Assembly: GCA_900554395.1 (NCBI GenBank)
Contig: USHB01000037.1
Location: forward strand, 1 to 10,397
DNA from: an uncultured Phascolarctobacterium sp.
GTDB taxonomy: Bacteria; Bacillota; Negativicutes; Acidaminococcales; Acidaminococcaceae
Direction: 5' to 3'
Length of the DNA stretch: 10,397 bases
The notes beneath the pieces were generated by a model. That model was given only the letters and a program-made list of their open reading frames with translations. It was not told the DNA's origin and did no database searches. Shown one piece after another: positions 1-5,324 of this stretch (positions are counted from its first letter, which is position 1; every line of letters starts with the position of its first letter). Both the position numbers and the translations under genes were made by a program.

Positions 1-47
1 ACACCCTGATTAAAAGTCAGGTGCTCTACCGACTGAGCTAGTGGATC
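1..47 (-). tRNA. tRNA-Lys(UUU), 3' end cut by window edge
   Basis: Read on the minus strand, the acceptor 5' arm GATCCAC (47 down to 41) is followed by TA, a D arm GCTC...GAGC and an anticodon arm CCTGA-CTTTTAA-TCAGG whose loop carries TTT, the anticodon for lysine. The T arm, the 3' acceptor strand and any encoded CCA lie beyond position 1. It is the last visible member of a three-tRNA cluster, 8 bases after tRNA-Gln, and is probably transcribed from the promoter at 245-273. Identity is clear from the anticodon and D arm; only completeness is unknown. Confidence 0.95.
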
Positions 48-55
48 ACTTTGTT

Positions 56-131
56 TGGCTGGGGCGGCTGGACTCGAACCAACGCATGCGGGAGTCAAAG
101 TCCCGTGCCTTACCGACTTGGCTACGCCCCA
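56..131 (-). tRNA. tRNA-Gln(UUG)
   Basis: The minus strand folds as a complete 76-base tRNA. The acceptor strands TGGGGCG and CGCCCCA pair fully, the discriminator is G and the terminal CCA is encoded. The anticodon arm is CGGGA-CTTTGAC-TCCCG with anticodon TTG (glutamine), and the T loop has the usual GGTTCGAGTCC pattern. It lies 3 bases downstream of tRNA-His and 8 bases upstream of tRNA-Lys, so the three are almost certainly processed from one transcript. Confidence 0.97.
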
Positions 132-134
132 ATA

Positions 135-211
135 TGGGGTGACTGGTGGGGATCGAACCCACGCGTAACGGAGCCACAATCCGCCGTGTTAACCGCTTCA
201 CCACAGCCACC
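135..211 (-). tRNA. tRNA-His(GUG)
   Basis: This is a complete tRNA on the minus strand. The anticodon loop TTGTGGC carries GTG (histidine). The acceptor strands GTGGCTG and CAGTCAC pair with one G-T wobble. Position 138 gives a C discriminator, and an extra G (complement of position 211) sits just before the acceptor stem. This G-1:C73 pair is the identity element of bacterial histidine tRNAs, which is why I set the 5' end at 211. CCA is encoded (135-137). It is the promoter-proximal gene of the His-Gln-Lys cluster. Confidence 0.97.
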
Positions 212-216
212 ATCTT

Positions 217-234
217 GTCAAGCATACGCTTGGC
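217..234 (-). other. Small hairpin in the tRNA precursor leader
   Basis: In the short leader between the tRNA promoter and the tRNA-His 5' end, CAAGC and GCTTG form a 5-base-pair inverted repeat around a 4-base loop (219-232), with partial extension outward. It could help expose the tRNA-His 5' end to RNase P or stabilise the precursor. It could also be chance; no run of T follows, so it is not an intrinsic terminator. Confidence 0.3.
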
Positions 235-244
235 GACGAATGTT

Positions 245-273
245 ATTCTATCATAGCATGCTGCTTATGTCAA
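245..273 (-). promoter_or_regulatory. Strong sigma-70-type promoter of the tRNA cluster
   Basis: The minus strand reads TTGACA (273 to 268), a 17-base spacer, then TAGAAT (250 to 245). The -35 box is perfect, the spacing optimal, the -10 differs from consensus at one base, and the spacer ends in TGA, giving an extended -10 as well. The expected start of transcription near 238 is about 27 bases before tRNA-His. This is the high-output arrangement expected for stable RNA genes. The region 212-321 holds nothing else except the small hairpin at 217-234 and A+T-rich sequence after sdaAA. Confidence 0.85.
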
Positions 274-321
274 TATCTTTTGCTAAAATCTTAATATAAA
301 ATTTTACAAAAACTTTTTATA

Positions 322-1209
322 TTACTGGCGTGGAAAATATTCCTGCGCCCACGCCAATGCGGAAGGTGTCTGTGCAAGTCCGCCGCCTGCCGTTTCGCGC
401 AGCGCGCATGGCATCGAATCGCCCACCCATTTCATAGCGTCAATAGCTTCATCCGCCGGAATAAAGCTGCCTACACCGGCCAGTGCAAGCTGCGCTGCCA
501 AAAGCGCCTGCACTGCTGCACCGCCGTTGCGTTTAATGCAGGGAACTTCTACAAGCCCTGCCACCGGGTCGCAAACAAGCCCCAGCATATTTTTAAACAC
601 GATGCTTACGGCATCTCCAACCTGTTCAGGCGTTCCGCCAAGCGCATCTACCGCCGCACCTGCCGCCATTGCCGCAGCACTGCCGCATTCTGCCTGGCAG
701 CCGCCAACAGCACCTGCAAGCGAGGCTCTCCCGGCAATTACAAGCCCAATGCTGCCAGCTACAACCAGTGCCCGTGCAAGGGTATCTTCCGTCAAGCCGC
801 AGCGTTTTTTAAGCGCCAGTAAAACTCCGGGCAGTACACCTGCCGCGCCTGCCGTCGGTGCCGCTACAATTCTGCCCATAGCAGCGTTGCATTCACTAAC
901 AGCCAGTGCATAAGTTACGGCATCTGTCGCAAGTTCGCCAAGCAATTTGTTAAAACCGGGCTGCGCTGCTGCCTGCGCCAGTTTTTTGGCGCTGCCGCCG
1001 GTAAGTCCGCTGTGCGAGCGTACTCCTGTCAGCCCATAGGCCGCAGAATCTTCCATTACCTTAAACATTTCCGCCATTTTGGCAAGCAGTTCAGCTTCCG
1101 TAATTTCCAAATCTGCTGCGCTTATGGGCAGCACCAGTTGGTTAAAACTTATATTTTTGCTTTTCGCTTCATTAATTAAAGCGTTTAAAGAAATTTTATC
1201 GTTAGCCAT
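322..1209 (-). CDS. sdaAA: L-serine dehydratase, iron-sulfur-dependent, alpha subunit
   Basis: Catalytic subunit of the cytoplasmic enzyme that deaminates L-serine to pyruvate and ammonium, working with the beta subunit encoded just upstream in the transcript. The 295 residues match the usual length of the separate Firmicutes alpha chain; in enterobacteria alpha and beta are fused. Family signatures visible are SHSGLTGG (65-72), APTAG (117-121), GGCQAECGSA (C171, C175), LVCDPVAG (C213), VEVPCIKRN (C224) and MPCALRETA (C268). The conserved cysteines around 171, 213 and 224 are the ones the family uses to hold its [4Fe-4S] cluster, whose open iron binds the substrate. The ATG at 1209 has GAGGTG six to seven bases upstream, overlapping the sdaAB stop, so the two are translationally linked. 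It is the last gene of the operon; no convincing terminator follows before the tRNA promoter. Confidence 0.96.
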   Translation of the reverse strand: MANDKISLNALINEAKSKNISFNQLVLPISAADLEITEAELLAKMAEMFKVMEDSAAYGLTGVRSHSGLTGGSAKKLAQAAAQPGFNKLLGELATDAVTYALAVSECNAAMGRIVAAPTAGAAGVLPGVLLALKKRCGLTEDTLARALVVAGSIGLVIAGRASLAGAVGGCQAECGSAAAMAAGAAVDALGGTPEQVGDAVSIVFKNMLGLVCDPVAGLVEVPCIKRNGGAAVQALLAAQLALAGVGSFIPADEAIDAMKWVGDSMPCALRETAGGGLAQTPSALAWAQEYFPRQ

Positions 1210-1217
1210 TATTCACC

Positions 1218-1883
1218 TCAAAGCACGCTGTCTACAAAACGCACACTGTCAATAGGCGGCAAAGATGCCAACAGCTGTACAATGGCAGGCTGCACTTTCT
1301 GGTCACATTCAAGCACCATTGTTGCCGTGCCGCCTTTATTGGTGCGGAACACGCGCATGGTGGCAATGTTTACACTCGCGCTGGCAAGAGTGCTGCTCAC
1401 CAGTGCAATTACGCCCGGTTTATCGGTATGCGTAACAAGCAGTGCAGGCAGTTTGCCGTTAAGTTCCACTTCGTTGCCGTCAATGGCCGATACCTTAACC
1501 TGCCCGCCGCCGACAGATGAGCCTATAACCTCGCAGCGTCCCTGGTCTGCATCTTCTAATACAAAACGCACTGTATTGGGATGCGTCAGTTCACCTAAAT
1601 TAACTTTATCAAAGCTGTAAGCAAGCCCTGCTTCAGCGGCATATTTACGCGCCTGTGGTATGCGCGCATCATCCGGCAGCCAGCCCATCAGCCCGGCTAA
1701 AAGCGCTACATCCGTGCCGTGCCCGCGGTAAGTCTGCGCAAAGCTGCCATGCAGGTCAATCTGCGCCTTTACCGGAGGCGCGCCCAAAATGCTTGCCGCC
1801 AAAAGCCCCAATCTTACGGCTCCGGCCGTATGGGAACTTGAAGGGCCTATCATTACCGGCCCGATAATATCAATAATATTCAT
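1218..1883 (-). CDS. sdaAB: L-serine dehydratase, iron-sulfur-dependent, beta subunit
   Basis: Second subunit of the serine dehydratase, 221 residues, the normal length for the separate Firmicutes chain. Near the N-terminus is IGPSSSHTAG (12-21), the family's serine/histidine signature. GHGTD (54-58) and GSSVGGG (121-127) are also typical. The C-terminal third (about 148-219, beginning LLVTHTDKPGVIALVSSTLA) is an ACT domain, a fold that often binds amino acids and could sense serine or a related ligand. The ATG at 1883 follows the HutP-like stop by 8 bases, with a GAGGAA ribosome site inside the end of that gene. Gap to sdaAA is 8 bases. The order beta then alpha is usual in Firmicutes. Confidence 0.96.
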   Translation of the reverse strand: MNIIDIIGPVMIGPSSSHTAGAVRLGLLAASILGAPPVKAQIDLHGSFAQTYRGHGTDVALLAGLMGWLPDDARIPQARKYAAEAGLAYSFDKVNLGELTHPNTVRFVLEDADQGRCEVIGSSVGGGQVKVSAIDGNEVELNGKLPALLVTHTDKPGVIALVSSTLASASVNIATMRVFRTNKGGTATMVLECDQKVQPAIVQLLASLPPIDSVRFVDSVL

Positions 1884-1891
1884 AATGCTGT

Positions 1892-2323
1892 TTATTCCTC
1901 ACTTGCTAATGAGCGGTGCCCTAACGCCACGCATAATTCATCAAGGTTAAGTACGCCCACCGCCATATAAATAGCCACGCACAAATGCTCGCCGCTGCGG
2001 GCAATGCCAATTTTGCCGCCCACATTAAAACCTGCCGCTTTTGCCACAAGCTGCTCCAAAGCCGCATGGGCCGCTCCCGCCACAGCGCCCGCGCCAACGT
2101 GGGTTTCTGTAACAATGCCCTGGCGCTGTGCTGCAACCACTGCGCGCTCTACAATTTTTACAATGCTCGGCATAAACTCGCCGCCAAAATCCACCGCCGT
2201 GCTGCGGATGCCTTTAGCAGCAAGTTCCTGTTTTATTTTCTGTTCTTCGGTGCGGTTTTCGGTAACTGCAATGCGCAGCGCCGCACGTCCAATTTCAATG
2301 CTTGTCAGTTTCTGCTCTGCCAT
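1892..2323 (-). CDS. hutP: HutP-family RNA-binding regulator, in a serine operon
   Basis: This 143-residue protein resembles HutP, the Bacillus hexameric protein that binds NAG-triplet RNA with an amino acid (L-histidine) and divalent metal and prevents early termination of the histidine-use operon. The resemblance covers the whole length: IGRAALRIAVTENRTEEQ (11-28), the middle EFMPSIVKIVERAVVAAQRQGIV (in part; 49-71), AHAALEQL (85-92), which corresponds to the YHATMEAL region, and CVAIYMAVG (115-123), matching the near-C-terminal strand. From memory of Bacillus HutP, one metal-binding histidine is kept (H86), but the one four residues earlier is alanine and the third appears to be glutamate, so ligand or metal use may differ. 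No hut genes are present; neighbours point to serine. Start at 2323: GAGGAGG lies 7-8 bases upstream, inside the end of the symporter gene. The family call is fairly sure; the ligand is unknown, and the symbol denotes family, not orthology. Confidence 0.75.
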   Translation of the reverse strand: MAEQKLTSIEIGRAALRIAVTENRTEEQKIKQELAAKGIRSTAVDFGGEFMPSIVKIVERAVVAAQRQGIVTETHVGAGAVAGAAHAALEQLVAKAAGFNVGGKIGIARSGEHLCVAIYMAVGVLNLDELCVALGHRSLASEE

Positions 2324-2325
2324 AA

Positions 2326-3735
2326 TCAGTCCTCCTCAACCATTTCCGGCTGTTTAATAGGTGTTTTATCAACAACTGCTACAATCAGGAATACTGCTAT
2401 GCACAGCAGCCATTCAAAATAAATTACATGCTGCAAAACGTGCAGCGCCGGTACAAACTCCCATACAACAAGCCCCAAAAGACCGGCTAAAGTAGTCCAG
2501 AACGCGCTGCTGCGGCGGCACAGCCCCGGTGCAAATACCGTAAACAAAAACACGCAGGTCAGCGCCGTCGTCATCGAAAGCCCTGCCACCATTGTTTTTA
2601 AAATGCCAGCCGCATTAAACGCAAACCACAGCGTAATAATGCCCACCGCCAAAATCGTCAGGCGGTTAACTTTAACAAAACGGTCGTCCGAAACAGACGG
2701 ATTAATAAAGCGTTTATAAATATCCTGGCTGAACAGTGTGCCTGCGCCCAGCAAAATAGTGCAGGCAGTAGATACATCGGCCGCCCACAGCGCGGCAAGC
2801 GTAGTGCCGCTGGCAATAGGGTCAAGCGCCATAACAACCTTCGGCAGCGCCAAAGTTGCCGATATTTCCGGAAACTGCACCTTGCCGATAATGCCCAAAA
2901 GGGCGCATAAAAAGCCAACCGGAAAAATTAACAGACCGCCCAGAATAAAGCCGTTGCGCGCAGTTTTGGCATCGCGCGCGCCGCAGGCAATCTGTACAGG
3001 TCCCTGCGCCGTAATGGCCTGCGTAATCATAACAATAAACCAGCCGATAATTACTGCCAGCGGAATCCCGGCAAACGGGTCAAACCAGTCGAGCCCGGCA
3101 GGAAGCTGCGCAGCAATGTTATCCATGCCGCCGTTATGGCTTACCGCCGCAACACACGAATACAAAATGCCAACATAAATTAAAATAACGCTGACGATAT
3201 TGCTTAAACCGCTCGACCACAAACCGCCAATCAGCGTAATGCCGATAAATACAACCGCGCTTACAATCATGCCGCCGTGAAAATCAAAATATTCCGGCAG
3301 CAGCGAAGCCAAAATAGCGCCGCCCGCAAGATATTGCAGCGCCGTAATAACGGACATGATAATTACAAGCCCAACCGCACTGATAACACGGCCTTTGGTA
3401 TCATAATACTTTTCAAAAAATTCCGGAATGGTGGAAACCTTCATTGCCCGCAGCTTGCCTGCCGCAACAAGCCCCATAATAATCGCGCCGGCACTCCACG
3501 CGGCGTTGTACCAGCCAGCAGCCATGCCAACCTTGTAAGCGTTTTCCGCAACGCCTACGGTAGAAGCTGCACCAACAGCAAGCCCCGTAATGTTAACGGC
3601 AATAAGCACCGGCCCCAGTTTGCGCCCGGCAAACAAATACTCCGCAGAGCCTTTATCCGCCCTGCTTTTAACGTAAAAACTTATTGCGAACAGCATCGCA
3701 ATATACAAAACAACAATAATTAACTGAATGTTCAT
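2326..3735 (-). CDS. Sodium/solute symporter (SSS family), probable serine or amino-acid uptake
   Basis: Inner-membrane transporter of 469 residues with about 13 hydrophobic segments, starting with a membrane helix at about 4-20. Family hallmarks are YLFAGRKLGP (33-42) after the first helix, a glycine/alanine-rich second helix (about 44-63), GPVQIACGARDAKTARNG (245-262), and WAADVSTA followed by GTLFSQDIYKRF (317-343). In the latter, S322 and T323 sit where this family binds its sodium ion. The substrate cannot be read from the sequence. Because it heads a four-gene transcript with both serine dehydratase subunits, L-serine is the best guess. The short acidic C-terminal tail (EMVEED) is cytoplasmic. 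Start at 3735: AGAAAGG lies 12 bases upstream, longer than ideal, within a UAG-rich leader that may control its use. It overlaps nothing and ends 2 bases before the HutP-like gene. Confidence 0.88.
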   Translation of the reverse strand: MNIQLIIVVLYIAMLFAISFYVKSRADKGSAEYLFAGRKLGPVLIAVNITGLAVGAASTVGVAENAYKVGMAAGWYNAAWSAGAIIMGLVAAGKLRAMKVSTIPEFFEKYYDTKGRVISAVGLVIIMSVITALQYLAGGAILASLLPEYFDFHGGMIVSAVVFIGITLIGGLWSSGLSNIVSVILIYVGILYSCVAAVSHNGGMDNIAAQLPAGLDWFDPFAGIPLAVIIGWFIVMITQAITAQGPVQIACGARDAKTARNGFILGGLLIFPVGFLCALLGIIGKVQFPEISATLALPKVVMALDPIASGTTLAALWAADVSTACTILLGAGTLFSQDIYKRFINPSVSDDRFVKVNRLTILAVGIITLWFAFNAAGILKTMVAGLSMTTALTCVFLFTVFAPGLCRRSSAFWTTLAGLLGLVVWEFVPALHVLQHVIYFEWLLCIAVFLIVAVVDKTPIKQPEMVEED

Positions 3736-3802
3736 CCTTCTGCACTACCTTTCTACAAAAAATCCGCTCTAAACTACAAAACTACCCTCCTGCCCTAAAA
3801 TT
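3736..3802 (-). promoter_or_regulatory. C-poor UAG-repeat leader, candidate HutP-type RNA binding site
   Basis: In the transcript, only 3 of the 65 bases before the symporter ATG are C, so the leader can hardly fold. It carries six UAG triplets (minus-strand positions 3797-3795, 3784-3782, 3776-3774, 3771-3769, 3755-3753, 3747-3745). Allowing any first base, two sets of three NAG triplets stand at an exact 8-base period: CAG 3792, UAG 3784, UAG 3776; and UAG 3755, UAG 3747, AAG 3739. Bacillus HutP recognises NAG triplets in sets of three with a 7-base period, on two sites. Since a HutP-like protein is the second gene of this operon, autoregulation is a reasonable inference. No terminator hairpin is visible, and the second set covers the ribosome-binding region, so control of translation may be more likely than antitermination. 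Confidence 0.5.
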
Positions 3803-3808
3803 ATTTAT

Positions 3809-3817
3809 ATTATACCA
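3809..3817 (-). promoter_or_regulatory. Extended -10 promoter of the serine operon
   Basis: The minus strand reads TGGTATAAT (3817 to 3809): a perfect TATAAT with the TGN extension. The -35 region is weak (only TTTTCT/CTTTTC about 16-17 bases upstream), as is common for extended -10 promoters. Transcription would begin near 3802, placing the whole UAG-repeat leader at the very 5' end of the message. Confidence 0.7.
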
Positions 3818-3850
3818 ACAATTTGTATTAAAGAAAAGTAAAACATCTGC

Positions 3851-3923
3851 CGGCAAAAATAAAAAATATGTAAAAAATTTTACTAAACCGCACCTTTAAC
3901 AAGGATTTTGCTTTTTTTTGCCG
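3851..3923. repeat. Separated inverted repeat between the divergent promoters
   Basis: CGGCAAAAA at 3851-3859 and its exact reverse complement TTTTTGCCG at 3915-3923 are separated by 55 bases. The left arm lies upstream of the serine-operon promoter, and the right arm is inside the spacer of the corA promoter. It could be a pair of sites for one regulator or chance in T-rich DNA. Confidence 0.25.
3870..3883. promoter_or_regulatory. GTAAAA/TTTTAC palindrome, possible operator
   Basis: A 6-base inverted repeat with a 2-base centre lies between the divergent promoters. A related GTAAA-GTG-TTTAC palindrome lies at 3939-3951. The shared half-site suggests one DNA-binding protein, but the region is very A+T-rich and the match is short. 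Confidence 0.3.
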
Positions 3924-3936
3924 AATAAATTATAAG
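3908..3936 (+). promoter_or_regulatory. Probable promoter of corA
   Basis: TTGCTT (3908-3913), a 17-base spacer and TATAAG (3931-3936) give a plausible sigma-70-type promoter, with transcription expected near 3943 and a leader of about 33 bases. The spacer contains a run of T. Confidence 0.55.
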
Positions 3937-3938
3937 TT

Positions 3939-3951
3939 GTAAAGTGTTTAC
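3939..3951. promoter_or_regulatory. GTAAA-GTG-TTTAC palindrome over the corA start site
   Basis: A perfect 5-3-5 inverted repeat lies just after the -10 box, spanning the expected start of transcription of corA. A repressor bound here would block initiation. It shares its half-site with the palindrome at 3870-3883. The protein that would bind is not known. Confidence 0.35.
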
Positions 3952-3975
3952 CTAAACAGAAGGGAGGGACTGCCA

Positions 3976-4926
3976 ATGTACAGAATAATGAAAAGCACTG
4001 CAAACGGCATCGACGAACTGGAGCTGGACAGCCTTGAAAAAGGTTGCTGGATTGATATCGTCAGTCCCTCGCCGGAAGAACTGAACGAAATTGCCGAAGC
4101 AACAGGCATCCAAATGGATTTTCTCAGCGCCGCACTTGACGATGAGGAAAAATCGCGTATCGAAACAGAAGACGACCAGATACTCACCCTTATCGACATT
4201 CCTGTGCTGCGCAGCAACAAAGATTACGATACCCTGCCTTTGGGCATTATCGTATCGGCAGATTATATTGTAACCGTCTGCCTGGAACCCAACGCCGTTA
4301 TTGCTGATTTTTCTTCCTATAATTATAAAATGTTCAGCACCTTTAAAAAGACGCGCTTTCTGTTCCAGATACTTTATAAATCCGCAACACTGTACCTTAA
4401 ATATATCCGCATCATCATCAAACGCACGGATGAATTAGAGCAGCATCTGCGCAAATCCATGGAAAACAACGAACTGTTCAACATGCTTGATTTGCAGAAA
4501 TCATTAACTTACTTCACAACATCCCTGCGCAGCAACTATATTGTAACCGAAAAACTGCTGCGCCTGCGCTCCACCAACCAGAGCGCGCACCTCATTAAAC
4601 TTTACGAGGAAGACGAAGATTTACTGGAAGACGTTATTATCGAATACAAACAAGCTATCGAAATGGTTGAAATGTACAGCCACATTTTAAACAGCATGAT
4701 GGAAGTATTCGCCTCCATCATCAGCAACAACCTTAACCTTGTAATGAAATTTTTGGCATCCGTAACGATTATACTGGCCATCCCCACTACCATCGGCGGC
4801 TTATGGGGCATGAACGTGCCTGTGCCGCTGGCAGAAAGCGAATACGGCTTTTTAATTATCGGCGGCGGCTCGCTGGTACTGGCAGCGTTTATCGGCTACT
4901 TGTTCTGGAAACGCCGTATGTTTTAA
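3976..4926 (+). CDS. corA: CorA-family magnesium/divalent cation transporter
   Basis: Inner-membrane channel-type transporter of 316 residues, the usual size for CorA, which works as a pentamer to admit Mg2+ (or Co2+/Ni2+). Residues 1 to about 135 form the cytoplasmic alpha/beta domain, and about 136-255 the long, charged helical stalk, including the acidic stretch EEDEDLLED (211-219). Two membrane helices lie at the C-terminus, about 256-276 and 291-311. Between them is the invariant GMN signature (278-280), the selectivity filter at the pore mouth. The following loop is VPVPLAESEYGF rather than the MPEL type of enterobacterial CorA, as in many Firmicutes members. The protein ends in a basic WKRRMF. 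Start at 3976 is supported by AGGGAGGG (3961-3968), 7 bases upstream. It is divergent from the serine operon and followed after 8 bases by a small gene. Confidence 0.94.
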   Translation: MYRIMKSTANGIDELELDSLEKGCWIDIVSPSPEELNEIAEATGIQMDFLSAALDDEEKSRIETEDDQILTLIDIPVLRSNKDYDTLPLGIIVSADYIVTVCLEPNAVIADFSSYNYKMFSTFKKTRFLFQILYKSATLYLKYIRIIIKRTDELEQHLRKSMENNELFNMLDLQKSLTYFTTSLRSNYIVTEKLLRLRSTNQSAHLIKLYEEDEDLLEDVIIEYKQAIEMVEMYSHILNSMMEVFASIISNNLNLVMKFLASVTIILAIPTTIGGLWGMNVPVPLAESEYGFLIIGGGSLVLAAFIGYLFWKRRMF

Positions 4927-4934
4927 GGTGAACC

Positions 4935-5168
4935 ATGAGTAAAATTTTAGCAGAAGAACTTTTGGCAGGGCTCATCCTTGCCGATAACGATAACGAAGAA
5001 TACATTTACCTGCCCGGCGGCGAAGTTGGCAGCGATAACCCTCACTGCGTGTTTGAACGCAAAGGCGAGCGCATCAGCGATATGCCGCTTGACGAAGCAG
5101 TAGAACTTGCCAAACGCCTGCACCTTTCACCCGGCAGACATCCGGAAATGGGCAATAGGGCATGGTAA
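4935..5168 (+). CDS. Small hypothetical protein co-transcribed with corA
   Basis: A 77-residue protein that I do not recognise. It is probably cytoplasmic: no signal peptide or membrane segment is visible. It begins with a hydrophobic, helix-like stretch (ILAEELLAGLILA, 4-16), then has an acidic turn, a likely beta strand (YIYLPGGEVG), one cysteine (C38), a second helix-like stretch (MPLDEAVELAKRLHLS, 50-65) and a C-terminus rich in H, P, R and G (GRHPEMGNRAW). The ATG has AAGGTG about 5 bases upstream. It lies 8 bases after the corA stop and before a strong terminator, so the two form a transcription unit. Codon use resembles that of corA, supporting a real gene. A role with CorA is possible but only from position. 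Confidence 0.75.
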   Translation: MSKILAEELLAGLILADNDNEEYIYLPGGEVGSDNPHCVFERKGERISDMPLDEAVELAKRLHLSPGRHPEMGNRAW

Positions 5169-5211
5169 GAATGCCTGCAATGTTTTCATTTTAAAGTTTC
5201 TTAATGACAAA

Positions 5212-5225
5212 TTGTAATATTACAA
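5212..5225. repeat. Perfect 14-base palindrome TTGTAATATTACAA
   Basis: A perfect inverted repeat lies between the end of the small gene and the terminator hairpin, in the convergent region. It may be a protein-binding site or just an A+T-rich palindrome. No promoter is evident next to it. Confidence 0.3.
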
Positions 5226-5230
5226 CGCAT

Positions 5231-5269
5231 AAACGCCTGCGGAAAATTCCGCAGGCGTTTTGTTTTTTT
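5231..5269 (+). terminator. Strong intrinsic terminator after corA and the small gene
   Basis: AAACGCCTGCGGA and TCCGCAGGCGTTT pair perfectly over 13 base pairs around an AAAT loop (5231-5260), followed by TTTTGTTTTTTT. On the minus strand the hairpin also forms downstream of the large surface-protein gene, but only three T follow, so it is a weak terminator in that direction at best. The rest of 5169-5324 shows no gene. Confidence 0.93.
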
Positions 5270-5324
5270 GTTTGCCAACCAAATTCAGGCTGGTGCAATT
5301 ATTAAGTTGTAAAAATTATACTGC

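Noticed and set aside
51..299. Open frame of 82 codons on the plus strand
   Set aside because: It runs antisense through tRNA-Gln, tRNA-His and their promoter; it has no ribosome site and no protein-like composition.
291..321. Possible terminator after sdaAA (TATAAAA ... TTTTATA)
   Set aside because: The stem has only A-T pairs, a loop of 13 bases and no clean T run after it.
527..913. Plus-strand open frame opposite sdaAA, and similar frames opposite sdaAB, the HutP-like gene and the symporter
   Set aside because: All are shadows of well-supported genes on the minus strand, with low-complexity translations.
3848..3855. TGCCGGCA 8-base palindrome upstream of the serine-operon promoter
   Set aside because: Too short to support a binding site by itself; symmetry does not extend outward.
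5274..5299. Imperfect hairpin CCAGCC/GGTTGG on the minus strand after the surface-protein gene
   Set aside because: Six pairs with a wobble, followed on the minus strand by A-rich rather than T-rich sequence, so it does not qualify as an intrinsic terminator.
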